Notes: generated from the sequence alone by a model not told the origin. A stretch of DNA of 64,000 bases from Branchiostoma floridae (GCF_000003815.2 NC_049980.1:29760768-29824767); one strand, 5' to 3'. Counted from the stretch's first letter, positions 24,750 to 37,778 are shown. Program-made: numbers and translations.

Positions 24750-25400
24750 TACACCGTTCAGGCTAACTCTAGATTCAAAACTATCTATTGTGTGATGAAT
24801 ATTTTTGAGTTCGAGCTTGGGTCTGGTATCCAAGCTAGGCTAACTCACAACAACCACCAAAGAAAGTACACCGTTCAGCTAGCTGACTCACAGCACCCCA
24901 AGTATCCACCACCAAAGAAAGTACGGATTTCCGCCTGTCAGAAGTGTTTGAAGACAGCCTAATCTCCCATTAAGTAGAGGTGAACCGTCCCTGACTAAGC
25001 CGGGCAGTACCTGGCAACTGAGACGACAGGTGCCGGTAGCTATGTCTGGTAACCTGCCGGTCCGGGACACGAGCAGTCAGGACCCGCCAATCACCCACCA
25101 GCGCTCAGGTCGTCTGGATAATGCCATCGACGGCCGAAAGCAGTGTTTCAAATTTGCTATCTCCGTCTCGTAGTAGTTTCTACCAGACAGACTACACTCT
25201 GCCTATTATAGCACCTTTTATCTAGGGAGAATAATTTGCTAGGGGAGTTTTGCTACCATAGGAGTTGGCCGGCTCCGGATGGCATTGGGGGAAACATTCA
25301 CCTTAATAGTAGGAAAGACTCCCTGGCCCCTGGCCAATTTCCCGATTTTTTTTGCCAAATTCTACGATCCCCGCATTCCGTAGAAAGGTCTGGTGGAGGC

Positions 25401-25507
25401 TAGTCTCAATATCAGCCGAGTATCAGCCTTGACCTTGTTAGTTTACCTCCTCACACAGAGAGCCCCTATAAACTAGCAAGGCTGATACTCGGATGATATT
25501 CAGGCTA
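25401..25507. mobile_element. TAGCCTG palindromic mini-element
   Basis: Element of 107 bp with imperfect inverted repeats of about 28 bp. Read from the right end it starts TAGCCTGAATATCATCCGAG; the left arm reads TAGTCTCAATATCAGCCGAG. No target-site duplication is visible. It shares its first 7-14 bases with the elements at 17714, 34397 and 35141 but the rest of the stem differs. Confidence 0.6.
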
Positions 25508-28500
25508 CTGTCTCTTCCTGCCCAGCTCAATAGAGAATGTAAAGTCTGTAAATGAACGATTGGGTTGTTCTAAAATATGGCTTCTAGCTTTCATAGCTCG
25601 GTGGAAGTACCTGTAATTCATCAGCTGTTCATTGCAGTAAATGTTCGTCACTTAAGCTCCCGACTAGTCGACGTGTAAATGATATATTTTAGGATCTAGG
25701 AGCTAGCCGATCGTGACGGCCTTTGGCCCGAGTTTTGTTGACGACTTGCTACTGTTCTGACAGCGGCGGTCTGGATACGCTTTCCAGACAACTTGTCATT
25801 GGGAGATAACAACTACGAAAACGGTAATGGGGGAACCACATCACTTGTACATCGCACAGTGAGTCCGTTTGGAACATCAGAAAAGCGTGTTTTGTAAACA
25901 GGGATGAAAACGTTTTTATCTGATCGCACCGTTCCCAGACTTGTGTCCTCAAGAGAGGTGTCTGAACCGCTGACGGCATGCACCACCGACCCGGGCTGAT
26001 AACTGACGATAGATCACGATAGCGAGACGCACAGCTGAAAAGTGCTGAGGTGGCAGATGGCAAGTGTTCTCAATCTCAGGTCTTCTCAGTGCCCCAATTC
26101 CGACAAATACGGATGAAACTGCATTTCAAATACAATTCAATCTCTACAACTGGATTTTGAAAATAAGAAACGGAGATTTACTTCCGGACGTTTCGAGTGA
26201 CACCCTGCGTTTCGTTGAAGAAGCAATAAGATAGGTGACAGGTGTGCTATAAATAGTCATCATAATCACTTCTTATACATGTTCCAGCGCCTTGATATTA
26301 ACCTCACTCTTCTATCATTGCTGTTGATTGCACCAGACCCTTTCCTTCTGATTCGCCCCTGTCCCGTCCGGTTGGTGTTAAACTATGTTACCCTAACCAG
26401 GGATATTGCACGAGAGGTGGAAGGAGGGCAGCCGGGGTCTTGACAGGCGCAGCTGAGAGGAAAGATGTCTTGCCCAGATAAGCTGTATAGGTTGCACGGC
26501 GGTGCTGACATATTGGAACCACGTGGCGCGCCCCGCCGGTTCTGAACTGTCTGACCTTAACTTTGCAGACGGCTGTTTGTGGCTAAACTATTAAAGGGTG
26601 CCCTGCAAGTCTCGCGCTTTAAATGAACTTAACCCGTTTAGTCTGATACCGGTCTTATTGGGGAGATTTATAGACCAATCAAAAGACGATTGCCACGTCC
26701 CTTTGCATTAGCGTCACTTTCTCAGTGTGAAGCACTGGGTCTTGTCTGGACTGGTTAAAGTGTCCAGTGAACAAAGCTTAAAGGATAAAGTTGTTTGAAT
26801 AGAGTGAAAGAAAAAAGACTTGAAACTAATTAGTGATTCAACAATAAGGCCACAAGAAAAGGGATAACATTGTCTAAGAAGGCTGAGACGTAAAAATGCA
26901 CATGTCTGGACTTGCTTGCAGAGCCAAATTGAGAACCAGCGGGGCGATGCCATAGAGGTTTTGACGTGGTCTGGACCATCGCTGTGAAACAGGATCGCGC
27001 AATTAGGCAGTTCGCCACGTGAATCCCCAGAAAATCCGCTCTCCAAACCGTGTCATTAGGAACAAAACTTCACAGGACATTTCTGACCGCTGACGTCATG
27101 GCCGACATTTGCTCGATCGTCCGGACAAAAGTGCGGACACGAACTCACTTCCGGTTTGAGCTAAATCTTACCCCGGCTCTTTTCTTCAGTCCGACCGCAA
27201 CGTTGTCAGAGCACATCGGTCTTCAAAATATTGGGCAAATATTGACATTCTCTATCTATGAGTCCTCCCTTTCTTTAAACCCTACTCCAGATCGACTACA
27301 ATAGAAAGTGGACTGGGGATTGAAAAACAGGAAGGGCCTGCGGCAGGTGTAGTAGTGTAACCTGGTGACTTGTTCTATTCAACAGTGTATACCCTAACAG
27401 TGTTCTTGCTGAGCCTGAGTCGACTATTGTTCCTGGACACAATGGCCTCAGCGGTCTCGTTTCAACGATGGACGAAGGGCAATGCTACCCTCCTACGTAG
27501 TTTGTGGTGGGCGGTACCCGAGAACTTGACACATGATATATATTCTGAATTTCAAGTTTCTTGCCAGTGACATGACACCACAACGAACACATCAACAGTG
27601 GACAGACGTTTCCCTTCAGATTTACACTACCTACAGGTGGCAGGGGCCATATATATAGCCTACACGCACGTTTGTTCGGAAGTGCAGTATGGAAGAAGTG
27701 TCCCTCCGAGACACCCGTACCTTTCGTGCACGAAAAGGTGTCTAGTGCCTGGCAGCAAGTATGTACTTGTCTGGGAAAGGGCGAGCCGTCAGACTTGGCA
27801 CCGGGCCATACAGACAAGGCCGCTGAAAGACAGACGTCTGAAAAGATAGGCCTTAAATGTCCTCAAAGGACAGCCTTGGTATAGCAGACATGGAAGTGAT
27901 GAACTATTGAGACACGCATGGATCCATACCATGAAAAGGCCGGGTTTTCTACTCCTTTCCAAGTGTGTGTGTGTTTGTGTGCAGTGTGCACAGACCTTAT
28001 TCAGGTGACCCGAATACGTCAGACAGTCGCCCTGAAATACCCCAGCGGTGTGTCCCTACAAAGTTTGGCGGGAGATAGCTTCAAAAGCCGTTCTGTCGTA
28101 GGGCAGATACGGCAGACGAAAGACAGGTTGACAAATACGACAGTAAGGGGCAAAACAGTTGGACTGTCTGCGTGTCCGCAACGATAATGATGTATTCCTT
28201 CGCCCAAAGACATCTGTGCTTATTATAGCAGTTAATCAAAAGAGGACAGTGATTTAGGAATGTTGATAAGTCATTTGTTCACCATAGTGAGGTGCTGGGA
28301 TCGGTCTGCCACGCCTCCACGGAAATATCACTCAATCCCCAATAAATATACCGTGCTACAACAGAAATGCTGACCAAGCTCTGCTATATATAGCTCAAGT
28401 GTTGAACTGGTGGGTGGAGGAATGGCTCTGTGGTGCACCTGCATCACACACTGGCAAGTTCTAGTTTCCCGGCAAGTACATTTGTCGTCCGAAAATGTTT

Positions 28501-28565
28501 TCCCGCCAATTAAGACGCCGGGTTCCGGGAACTGCCCTCAGACGTCGTTTGGCATTCATGATAAC

Positions 28566-28820
28566 AGCATAATTGTGGGGATGGGCGTTTTACCTTGAAG
28601 CAGCCAGGAACACACAGTCCTTTCTGAGAAGTCCTTTGTTCCCACACATAGCATATCCTCCAAGCAGAGCTTTCAGTCGGCGGTATAGGAGTGGCCGATA
28701 ATAAAAGCATAATTGTAGGGATGGGCGTTTTACCTTGACGTAGCCAGGAACACCCAGTCCTTTCTGAGAAGTCCTTTGTTCTCACACATAGCATATCTTC
28801 CAAGAAGAGCTTTCAGTCCG
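28566..28820. repeat. 140-bp tandem duplication inside a MITE-like element
   Basis: Two direct copies (28566-28680 and 28706-28820) of a block running from AGCATAATTGT(G/A)GGGATGGG to GAGCTTTCAGTC. The first copy ends in a CTCCAAGCAGAG terminus (about 28656), and a reverse-complement terminus CCTCTGCTTGGAG lies at 28911-28923. The structure looks like an element of the CTCCAAGCAGA group whose flank and end were duplicated. Confidence 0.75.
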
Positions 28821-29014
28821 AGCGAGGATAGTAGTAGCCTAGAATTCTTGCGGCCACCTCCTTTCAAGCAAGCGATAGGAAATCCCGGTCACTACCATCC
28901 CCCGACCCAACCTCTGCTTGGAGAATATATATAGCAATTTGCTGGCCATGTATTGGGGTGGTATTTGAACTTGCCAGGATGTGAGGAACGCCCAAATGTT
29001 GTCCTTGCCCTACA

Positions 29015-29029
29015 CCCCCCCCCCCCCCC
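29015..29029. repeat. poly-C tract followed by CA repeat
   Basis: Fifteen consecutive C residues followed by TCACACACACA. A simple repeat, prone to assembly error. Confidence 0.9.
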
Positions 29030-31282
29030 TCACACACACAAAATAATATACTAATAGTGGCTGACAACAGTATCCTCAAGCACTTGTCGTCTATGTAAAG
29101 GTCTTCCCGACATGCCGGACAAGACGGCGGGAAAATTTCCTCAGGCATTTTTGGCATGTTTACTTTCTGATCGGTTAATCGTGTGAATTAGCCTTTGGGC
29201 AGTTCCGATTAACTGGGAGGGCACACCCCCGCGTTTGTACCGGGGGATTCGAGCCTTAACATACCACGCTATTGAAACCCACGCGTCCAGGTAAAAATAA
29301 AGTTCAACGGTGTCGGAAAAAACAAACATTTGTGGTCAGGTGACGTGTGATGTCATGCAATGCTAGGAAGTTCCTCTTTCCTCCGTTTACAAAATATTAT
29401 AAAGTTTGTTTATTTGGGACATGGACGATGTAGTAGAAAAATGTACATTGCTCAGACTTACCACGCTTTGTTTTGGAGGGAACACATCTTGAAGAAATGC
29501 AACATGCAGTACTCACAACTCAATGGAAAGTTGTGTGGAGAAGACATAGCTTTGAAAACCCCACTCACAACTATTGTCTAAAGCCCTTTTTTGCTATATA
29601 TATTACTAGATATACTGGTACTGGTAGTCAAGGAGGTTGAAAGGGGCAGTGCAGCTTCAGCGCTATAGTGGAGAAGTCCCCAAAGATCTAATGACGGTGA
29701 AAAGCACAAGGTGGGCGTTGAGCACGGAGTGCAGTGTGGATAATGAGGACAATCCGACGTTGTTCCTCTCTTTGTATCCTGTTATGTTTAATATTCATCC
29801 AACTTCCTTTTCCTCGAGCGTGTGCGTCAAGCGCCTGTGTGTATGTCCTTGGTCGAACAATATTTTGGCGGGAAATTCCGTCGCATCATTATTTTCACAA
29901 GGACAGTCGTCTGCACGATGCATGATGTCATGGCGGAAGTATTATCAAAACTAGGGACAACCCGGGGCTAGACCACCCCTCCGCACAAGTGTCGTGCCTT
30001 TTGATTGACGTCAGTGTCTATCAGAGGGTATTTGCGAGGTTATTAGTTGCGTCACGCAAGTCCCAGATAACAGCATCTCTATTTTCCTGGTGGTAGGCTG
30101 AGTGGCGCGCTCACAGATCCTCAAAGACTTCTCACTAACCGCAAAGGTCCGCGGCCATGAGGCATGACATGTTATCTCTGTTTTCATATTGCGGCAAAGT
30201 TCCTTTGTCGATCCTCCCAGTAGACTACGCTCTCCCCGTGTCTTTCTATCATTAGCAAATTCCCAGACGATTCTCTGACGTCACCTTTATACTCACAGTG
30301 GTATGACCAATGCAATGGTCCTCTATTGCCTATTACCTGAAATCGTACAAAAGTTACGTTTTGCTTTCAAGATTCAAACTTCGAATAAACAAACTACCGT
30401 TCATAACGTTAAGTAAGCAAGCCATCTATTTGCCATTCATTTTACAGGCGTGACAATGTTAAAAGCAGAATTATAACTGTAAATTGATAAACAGCAGCCC
30501 AATTTCAAGTAGCATAGCAAAACCTGTCACTTTTTCTGCAAGGAGGTTTTATCTCATGCTTTCTGCAGGTGGAGGGGCGTGGCGAAGGACAATGGAGTGA
30601 ATAGGCCTTCCATTATTCCACTAAATCTAGATTCAAACGAACAGGTGCACATGTGCTGTGCTGTCAGACTGTGGCATTGTTCTGTCTGTTGCGCCGTTGA
30701 AATGTTGTTCTTTTTTGGATGTTGACCCTGTATTTGACCAAAGATGCACGACACACACGGCCACCTTATTTGTCGTGTGGCGGCCAGGACAGAAGTGTGG
30801 GGACTAGGGGCCCACCTCCACCCCTGCACTTCTAGTTCTAACGCCACCTGTTTGGTGCAGCATGCCCTGGCCTTATCAGGATCTATCTATCAAGTGTCAC
30901 TACATGTGTGGTAGGAGGAGAGAGAATGCCGCGAGGCTCCGGAACTCTAACCAGAGCACAAAGGGTGTAGATATGGCTATTTCCTGCGCGGATCATTGCA
31001 GATCTTGGGAAGATTTCAGTCTCAGATAAGGCAGACCTTCTGTCAGATTACGCAGGGCCTCTCGGGATATCAAATGTGTCCGTCCATCAACACCCCCTAC
31101 TTCTGGCCACTCCAATGTTGTGTTCGTTACATACGATGTCTGATTTCCAATCCCGCACCTTAGCGGGGGAAGGTCTGGGTAAATACCTCAATGCTTGTTC
31201 AACATCTCGATTTCATTTTCCCACAGGATCCCCGATATTTCATGGAAAGTCATACACAAATAGAGGTTGGCGAGGAAAGATG

Positions 31283-31468
31283 TTCTACAAGAAGAGGTTG
31301 CTAGGGAAGATTCTTCTCAAATTCTTCTTCTAAAATACTCATACATGTACCACATTTTCTGAGAGCCGGCCGAATCCTGATCAATCATGCAATCGACTGT
31401 CAGAAAACGGGGCATATATAGTAGAAGAGGCTCACAGTCTTCTCAATCAATCAACCTCTGCTTGGAGT
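31283..31468. mobile_element. probable MITE, CAGAGGTTGCT type, degraded
   Basis: The left arm near 31283 (TTCTACAAGAAGAGGTTGCT) pairs imperfectly with a clear right end AACCTCTGCTTGGAGTGTA at 31452-31470. The right end is typical of the CTCCAAGCAGA group. The left end is diverged, so the boundary is approximate. Confidence 0.4.
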
Positions 31469-34235
31469 GTAGAGAGAGAATATGGAAAATGGAGAGAGAC
31501 ACAGTGAGGGATCACTGATGAGGGATAGATGGGTGTGATGGAAGACAAGTGTTTTCCCTGGAACTCTACAATGCGGAGGAAAGGAAGGAACGCGATCAGA
31601 GCTATGCTTAAACTTTGCACAGCGCTGGTCACCAAGCAATAAGGATCCGCACCGACTAAAATTGGGGAGCAAAGGGACAGCACCTGGACTGAGCTCAAGC
31701 ACATAGGCAGGTCTGCACAGCTCAGAATCGTCAGCCCAGCCTGACATCCTACCTCCTCTAAATCGCACCTGTTGAAGGAAGTATGATCAAGTATGCGCAC
31801 AAGCAGCAACATGTGATCACATGTCACTGACGGCGCAGTCAGTGGATCATGGAGACCTGGGTATCTGAGGTGCAGTAGAAGAAAGGGGGCGGGGCAGATT
31901 GAAACAGCTGCCCAACATGGGGGTGGTTCTTACGTGGGGGTCAAGAAGTCAAACGTGCACCAGATACATACCGTGCACTGTTCTAGGACACGCGTGTCGT
32001 TTCAGGACGTTGTTGAGCATTCATAAGAAAGACTCCAACGCAAGCAGCATCGTTTAGCATTTGTACTTGAACTTTCTAGCGGTTTTAAAGTGAATTGCAA
32101 CTCAGCAACGTAGGGGGCGTGGCAACAGGATCAGGTCAGGACCAAGTTGGGTCAGGACATAGCTAGCTGACCAACAGAGGATTAGAGGGAGAAATTGTAA
32201 TACCTGTGCGTTCTGCTATGTACGTAGGACAAAAATTCAATAACTAAATCGGGAGGAATGAGTAACATCTCTTATATTCATAAACAAACCCACTGACACT
32301 ACTACTAGTACTAGTCTACCTCGATATAGTGTGCCATGGCCACAGGACATTTCAAAGTGGATTCTATGTTGCAACGAGTATTTCACATATGGCTATGATC
32401 AACGGGAACGCCACTTATTTAGATATCAGTGGGAAGGTAAATACATTGGGTGTACGCATGAAGCTCGCTGTGAACAGGCATCAACTCAACGGGATGACAG
32501 GATTTTGCTGATCACCTTCCTTAATTTTTCCAACGGGAGATCATTACAAAGCAACACAGTACACCACAGCCATGCCAGGTCCAGGCCTGAAATGAATACA
32601 TGGATAGAATCGGGCTCTGAATTACGGAGATAGAACCTTATTGCCTAAAGGTGGACGTGATGAGACATGTCACACGTGTGTCTAAAATGTCAGGGCCGGT
32701 CAGAGGTCAGAGTCGGCGCCTTTGATGTGGTCTAGTACCCAGAGGACACTATGTTCTAGGCAGTTGAACTCACGAGAGCAAAGCCCCGGTATATATAAGG
32801 TTTATAGCAGATTAGTGTGCCACCTGTTTAATCCATGGCAGAAAAAGAGTTACAGAAACCTTTATTCGCCCTATACTAGTATTTCGATCAATCTGAATAC
32901 TAAAACTGTTGCGTCGTTGTTTTTTTTTTGCTTTTTGTTTTAAATACTGTACTAGTATGAGTAAGAAATGCCTCCTTATTTTTTCCGCATGTCTGTGTTA
33001 TAAATATATAGCCTTCTTTATTAGCACTTCGCTCGAATCGTGAGTGTTGTTCGGGTCAACAGGTCTAGATTATTACATGAGTTGAATTTCTCGTGAGTCA
33101 TGCTGACAACGCCCCCTTGCCACGTGCTATTTAGGCTTGGTGTGTAATTGAGCCAGGCAGTCGGCGCTTTGTGATGAGCACCTCGAAAAACGCTACATAC
33201 CATATATAGAAAATCATAACCTTTTCATCCACTTTTCTATAGCTTTTTAATGGGGTCGGAGAGACTCTAAAGTGCATGGTTTAATACCAATATATGATTG
33301 TTCCCGGACGCTGAATTCGGCGTCCCTTGATGTACACAATGAGGAACAACCTAAACGTTGCCAGCACTTTGTAACGCTCAGGTGAAATCCTTTGCTGGCA
33401 GGTCTAAAAGAAGAACAAAAGCCACTTGTTTGCTAGTGTTCAATATTGTAGCGGAGGAGTCTCGTTGGAGGAGACTGTTTCCACTGAAGTGTGCTCTCGC
33501 CTCCTGTGATCACACCTGCGTGTCGCTGATAAACCGTGCGGCTGACCCCTCCCCCTCTTTGCTGCGGTTTCGGCCTCCGGAAACGCCATTCTGTATGAAG
33601 ACAGGTCAGTTGACTTTTAAAAGTACATGGTGGTCATTAGTTATGGTTACCGGCGGCGGCTTGTCGGAAAGTTTGCGCCGGTAGCCTTTGCTGTGGGTTT
33701 TTGCCGTAGGAGATGTAATTTTCCACAGCGCCAGAGTTCCTCTTTAATGCAGGTGTTACAAATGAATCATCGAGAGGAAAAGCCTACCAGCGAGACGACA
33801 AGCCGACTCTTGAGGATACAGAAATCCTCTCTACTTACCACTGTCATGGCAACGGACAAGTAACAGTTCAGCACTCTTTTACTGCGGTCTCCTTTGAAGG
33901 TATACTTTTAGCACCTGTATTACTGTAACAGGTGCGACTCTCACCAAGCGCTCGCATGCGGCACTTTGGTGTGATTTCAACTGTATTATCAGAATAGCTG
34001 TCGGCTTTTCTCTTTGATGACTGGCGGGCCGTTCTTTCATGTCCACGTCAAAAAAGTCATTTTGCTCTTGGCTGCGGGGGAAACTGAAGTTGGTTAGTCA
34101 CTGAAGATTGTAGGCCGATGCGCGCCATTGAAAATTCAAGCTCGCCGCACTTCATTTAGCGTAAAGGGCCAGAGGAGGACTGGCACGTTTTGCGCTGTTT
34201 GTCTTTTCTCTACACTTTTCTGATAAGATACGCGA

Positions 34236-34278
34236 ATCAACCAACCAACCGACCGACCAACCGACCGATCGACCGACC

Positions 34279-34320
<42 letters not shown>

Positions 34321-34341
34321 CCAACCAACCAACCAACTAAC
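34236..34341. repeat. tetranucleotide microsatellite cluster
   Basis: Adjacent runs of CCAA, CCGA and CAGA repeats followed by CCAA again. Open frames through it (Pro-Thr-Asn-Arg or Cys-Leu-Ser-Val repeats) are artefacts of the repeat. Confidence 0.95.
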
Positions 34342-34396
34342 CAAGTTGGCGCTAAATGGCCAGCTAACTCTTGTGGACAATTTCTACCTTTTTTGT

Positions 34397-34498
34397 TAGC
34401 CTGGGCACCATCCTCCGTAGTACATAACGCATAACCGCCGGCTCAATCTTTTCGATGGCTAACCTACGCGGTTGCTACGGAGGATGGTACATAGGCTA
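34397..34498. mobile_element. TAGCCTG palindromic mini-element
   Basis: Element of 102 bp starting TAGCCTGGGCACCATCCTCC and ending in the reverse complement of TAGCCTATGTACCATCCTCC. The stem is closest to the element at 17714. No flanking duplication is visible, so the copy may be older or deleted at a flank. Confidence 0.75.
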
Positions 34499-34999
34499 TG
34501 ATTCTGGTAAATAGCTACGGATATCCGTCAACAGAAGAGTTGTTTGTGTTTGGTGTTGACCATACGTGTGTGAGGTCTGGCCTGCTGTCACCACTGACCA
34601 GGGTCTGGGCACGGGCCTCGGTGAGAGAGATGTGCCAGCCGATAGACAACGTTGGTCAAACAGAGTCCTGGTCAGTTTGGCGCCCATCCAGGGGCACTAA
34701 CCTGACCCCTCATCCCCTCCACCAAGGTGACTTGACTTATGACAACCCGGCCCTACGTCTGTCAAATAGTTTCAATTTCAACGATATGCTACATGCAACA
34801 CGCGGGACTTAAAGTTATCCAAACTCTATATAGGATGTAGTCATGTACTCCAAACGCCTGTTTTTTTTCCGACATCGATATATTCACGTGGTCTGTGTCT
34901 ATGTACTCTATGATACCGTTCAGACACTTGTAGTGTCTAGCGACTCATAGGGCAGCAGGTTTCCTTGCTGTTCCAGTAGCCTGAACAGCGGAGTTTGTG

Positions 35000-35251
35000 T
35001 TACAGCACTAGGGTATATACTGTATTTACAGAGAGAGGTTGCTAGCTCTTCACGTCCCTTCCGAAAGATGGGTGCAGCCCCAACTGATCGAGATGACCTA
35101 CCCTAGATTGCACCTGGGTGGAACCAGGGGCCCAACTGTGTAGCCCTGATACCAGACCCCAGCCCGATCTCAAAAATATCTCTCGTGCTGGGGTCTGGTA
35201 TCCAGGCTACCAACTATGTGGCTGCTACCAGTTGAGCTACAGGGACATCCC
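35000..35251 (-). mobile_element. tRNA-derived SINE (interrupted)
   Basis: Read on the minus strand it starts GTCCCTGTAGCTCAACTGGT, which contains an A-box-like segment (35225-35239). A B-box-like GGTTCCACCC follows at 35116-35125, then a body with TCGGAAGGGACGTGAAGAGC and a tail with CTGTAAATACAGTATATA. The tail resembles the SINE at 61070-61240. The head is split by the 68-bp TAGCCTG element at 35141-35208. The left boundary is approximate. Confidence 0.72.
35141..35208. mobile_element. TAGCCTG mini-element nested in a SINE
   Basis: A 68-bp palindrome beginning TAGCCCTGATACCAGACCCC and ending CCAGGCTA. It is flanked by CCAACTGTG on the left and CCAACTATG on the right. Removing the element and one flank copy restores a continuous tRNA-like SINE head, which supports a real 9-bp target-site duplication. 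Confidence 0.8.
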
Positions 35252-35263
35252 CGCTCTATGGTA

Positions 35264-35458
35264 CTCTCCAAGCAGAGGTTAGGTTCCGGCTGTTTTTTGA
35301 CGTTTTTTTAGTCGTTTTTATTGGACTTTCTATTTTGTACTCTTTCTTGGTGTCTCGCGGCCAAACGAAACCCCAAGAAAGAGTACAAAATAGAAAGCCC
35401 AATAAAAACGACTAAAAAGCGTCAAAAAATATCCGGAGCCTAACCTCTGCTTGGAGAG
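35264..35458. mobile_element. long-hairpin MITE, CTCCAAGCAGAGG family
   Basis: A 195-bp element flanked by TA. It begins CTCTCCAAGCAGAGGTTAGG and is an almost perfect inverted repeat along its whole length, for example TACTCTTTCTTGG against CCAAGAAAGAGTA near the centre. It is the best-preserved copy of its family in the window. Confidence 0.9.
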
Positions 35459-37327
35459 TACTATATGGATGCATCTGCTGTTCTCAACAGTTCTGTGAGC
35501 AGCTTGTTCGTCAACACGTCATACCTATAAATTACGTATGCCGATGATGTCTGCCTCAGGACAAGTGTCGCGTAAGCGCCAGACACGTCAGACTTTTCAA
35601 CACAGACTTGTGATAATGATTACACATTTCACTTCACTCTCCTGCTTAATGCGCGTAATTACTGTAGAGATTTACGAGTTGTTGAAGACTTGTTTGGTGC
35701 CCCATTTACAAGACTGTATGGTGCACAAAGAAACAATTATGTAACGGTTACATGTATTTTGTGGGGATTTACGCATGACCTTGCCATGATATTTAGACCA
35801 GGTATAGCCAAAAGTACTAAGTAGTACTAGTAGGTGTAATGTTCCTTCTATTGCAGAAAGGTAGACACCCCACATTTTGGCTTATTGAGAAGTGGCGCTA
35901 TTTTCGCCACTCCAAGAAGAAACCGTCTGCGCCCGAAATTGCGAGTTGTCACGCCAGGTACTCAGACTTGGCGAACTACATTCGGAGCCTGCACTCTGTC
36001 AACAGTCAGCTGGAGATGCTGACTGGGAGAAGATTTAGGGGTGCTCGTAACCCGATCGATACTATCTACTGCACATAACAACACTGCCAATGGCCGTCTG
36101 ACCTTCCTGATTCCGCGAGGCACAATTCCAGCGGTGTTACGAAAAGTTAGTCTTGATTAGTTCCCCGTCGACGTTGTTCAAAGGTAAATGTTTTGATCGA
36201 TACAGACTTGAAGGCTGTGGCGATCTAGTTCCGAGCCCAGTGCGGCTGTTGCTATGCAGTTAACTGCCGACTGGATTACGTGAATCATGAGTGTCCTTCT
36301 TCTGGTCAAGGTGAACATGTACGTCACAGTGCATGAGCGACCCTTTGCGACTAAAGTTAGAACTGCAGTACAGCGAACGTTACGATACATACATTGTGTA
36401 TAATGAATCTCTGGAATGAAAGTTCAAACAAAATCGTCTTCGTGCACTTGAACCAAGAAGATAGGGAACCCTTCTTCGCGTAATAACAGCTCCCAGCTGT
36501 GGATCTGACAAGTCAAGCTGGGTCCTGTAGGGGTTGGTCGTCCGTTCCACTACAGTTGTCATTGACATTGGCAAAAGTCAAACATATTCCAATACGGTCC
36601 ACTTGTGCGACAAGAGATCACGCACTCTATCTAGTCAAGGATAATGTATTTCAATAGACTCCATGCTACTTACTGGCACTCGGAACGCCTCGTTTTACCA
36701 CCTCCCATCTGCATCTGACAATCCCGAATGTCAAACCTGTCAAGCCGACGTCCATTAAAATTGATGCACATGGTGTAAGAATTGCCTCTGTGGCTGGGTC
36801 TCTTGTTAGGTACCTCATAGCAACGAAGGCTTTTAGACCAATGCCAAATATTAGTCATTACAGTTAGAATCGTTTACACCGGCAGGTTGTAACCGTATGG
36901 TCTTCGATTCTGATCCGTACTGAAGCGACACCTCGTCCGGGATCCTAACAGGTTGCACATTACTGGGTAAAACATTTTCATGTTGAGAATGTTGTCCGGC
37001 CATTTTCTGTTTTGGAACCAAAATGTGCAGTTTGAATCCCCGATACTTTGTGGAAGAGATTGGGGCAAATATAGACACACAGCCTTGGCCATGCCTATGT
37101 TTTCAATTACGTGAACATTGATTATTGGCTTAAAGGATGGCGACGTCTTTTTAATTAGACTGCACGATCAGTAAGTGATGGGAGTGCACTATGTTTCCTT
37201 ATAAACGACTTGCGACTTTTTTTAATAGCTTAGGACACTTTCGTTTTCCTTTCCTGGTGTCTTCCACATTGAATTCCAAAGGGCTCTTGAAAGAATACCA
37301 GTATGCACTATGTCATAAACAAAGAAT

Positions 37328-37333
37328 TTTATT
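37328..37333 (-). promoter_or_regulatory. candidate polyadenylation signal for FAM184-like gene
   Basis: AATAAA on the minus strand, about 450 bases after the proposed stop codon at 37779. It is assigned by position only. Confidence 0.28.
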
Positions 37334-37453
37334 GCACGCCATGTCGCATGCAGCATATGCCATTTATACCTAAGACGCTAGGCGTCGATCCTCTCACGCT
37401 CGTCAACTTTAGATTGACGCCATGCACCGCGTACCGCTATAACGTTATTACTC

Positions 37454-37540
37454 GTCTCCAAGCATTAGATGTTGGGAAAAATTATGGGGAGGGCTGAAAA
37501 AGTAGAGCACAATATTCCCCAGCAACCTCTGCTTGGAGAG
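37454..37540. mobile_element. degraded MITE, CAGAGGTTGCT type
   Basis: The right end is intact (CCCCAGCAACCTCTGCTTGG, 37517-37536, then AGAG). The left end CTCCAAGCATTAGATGTTGG is partly degraded. The element ends about 240 bp beyond the FAM184-like stop codon, probably in its 3'UTR region. Confidence 0.45.
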
Positions 37541-37778
37541 CATAACGTTACATAGTTTGCACTATCTACCTTTAATAAAATTAAAGTACCTTAGCCCGTG
37601 CACCATATATTACGAACTGTTCTGCATATTCTATATACAGAACCCTCCCTTTTCAAAATACATGTACTACCGTTTGGAAAATGAAGATAAAAGGAATACG
37701 GCAACATTACATGTCTGGTCGCAACCACCATTGAGTCGAAGGCTTGCAAGACCTTTCCATACATGTCAATATAACCAT

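Larger units (their letters stand above)
17500..37778. other. 20-kb intergenic region rich in small repeats
   Basis: Between the probable KLF 3'UTR and the last FAM184-like exon I find no coding frame with recognisable motifs or consistent splice phases. The interval holds MITEs, tandem duplications, microsatellites and a SINE, listed separately. A small perfect-stem hairpin (CAGACGG...CCGTCTG) lies at 18899-18926. Regulatory elements for KLF may be present but cannot be recognised from one sequence. Confidence 0.5.

Noticed and set aside
34136-34399. Cys-Leu-Ser-Val and Pro-Thr-Asn-Arg repeat frames
   Set aside because: Translation of a tetranucleotide microsatellite cluster.
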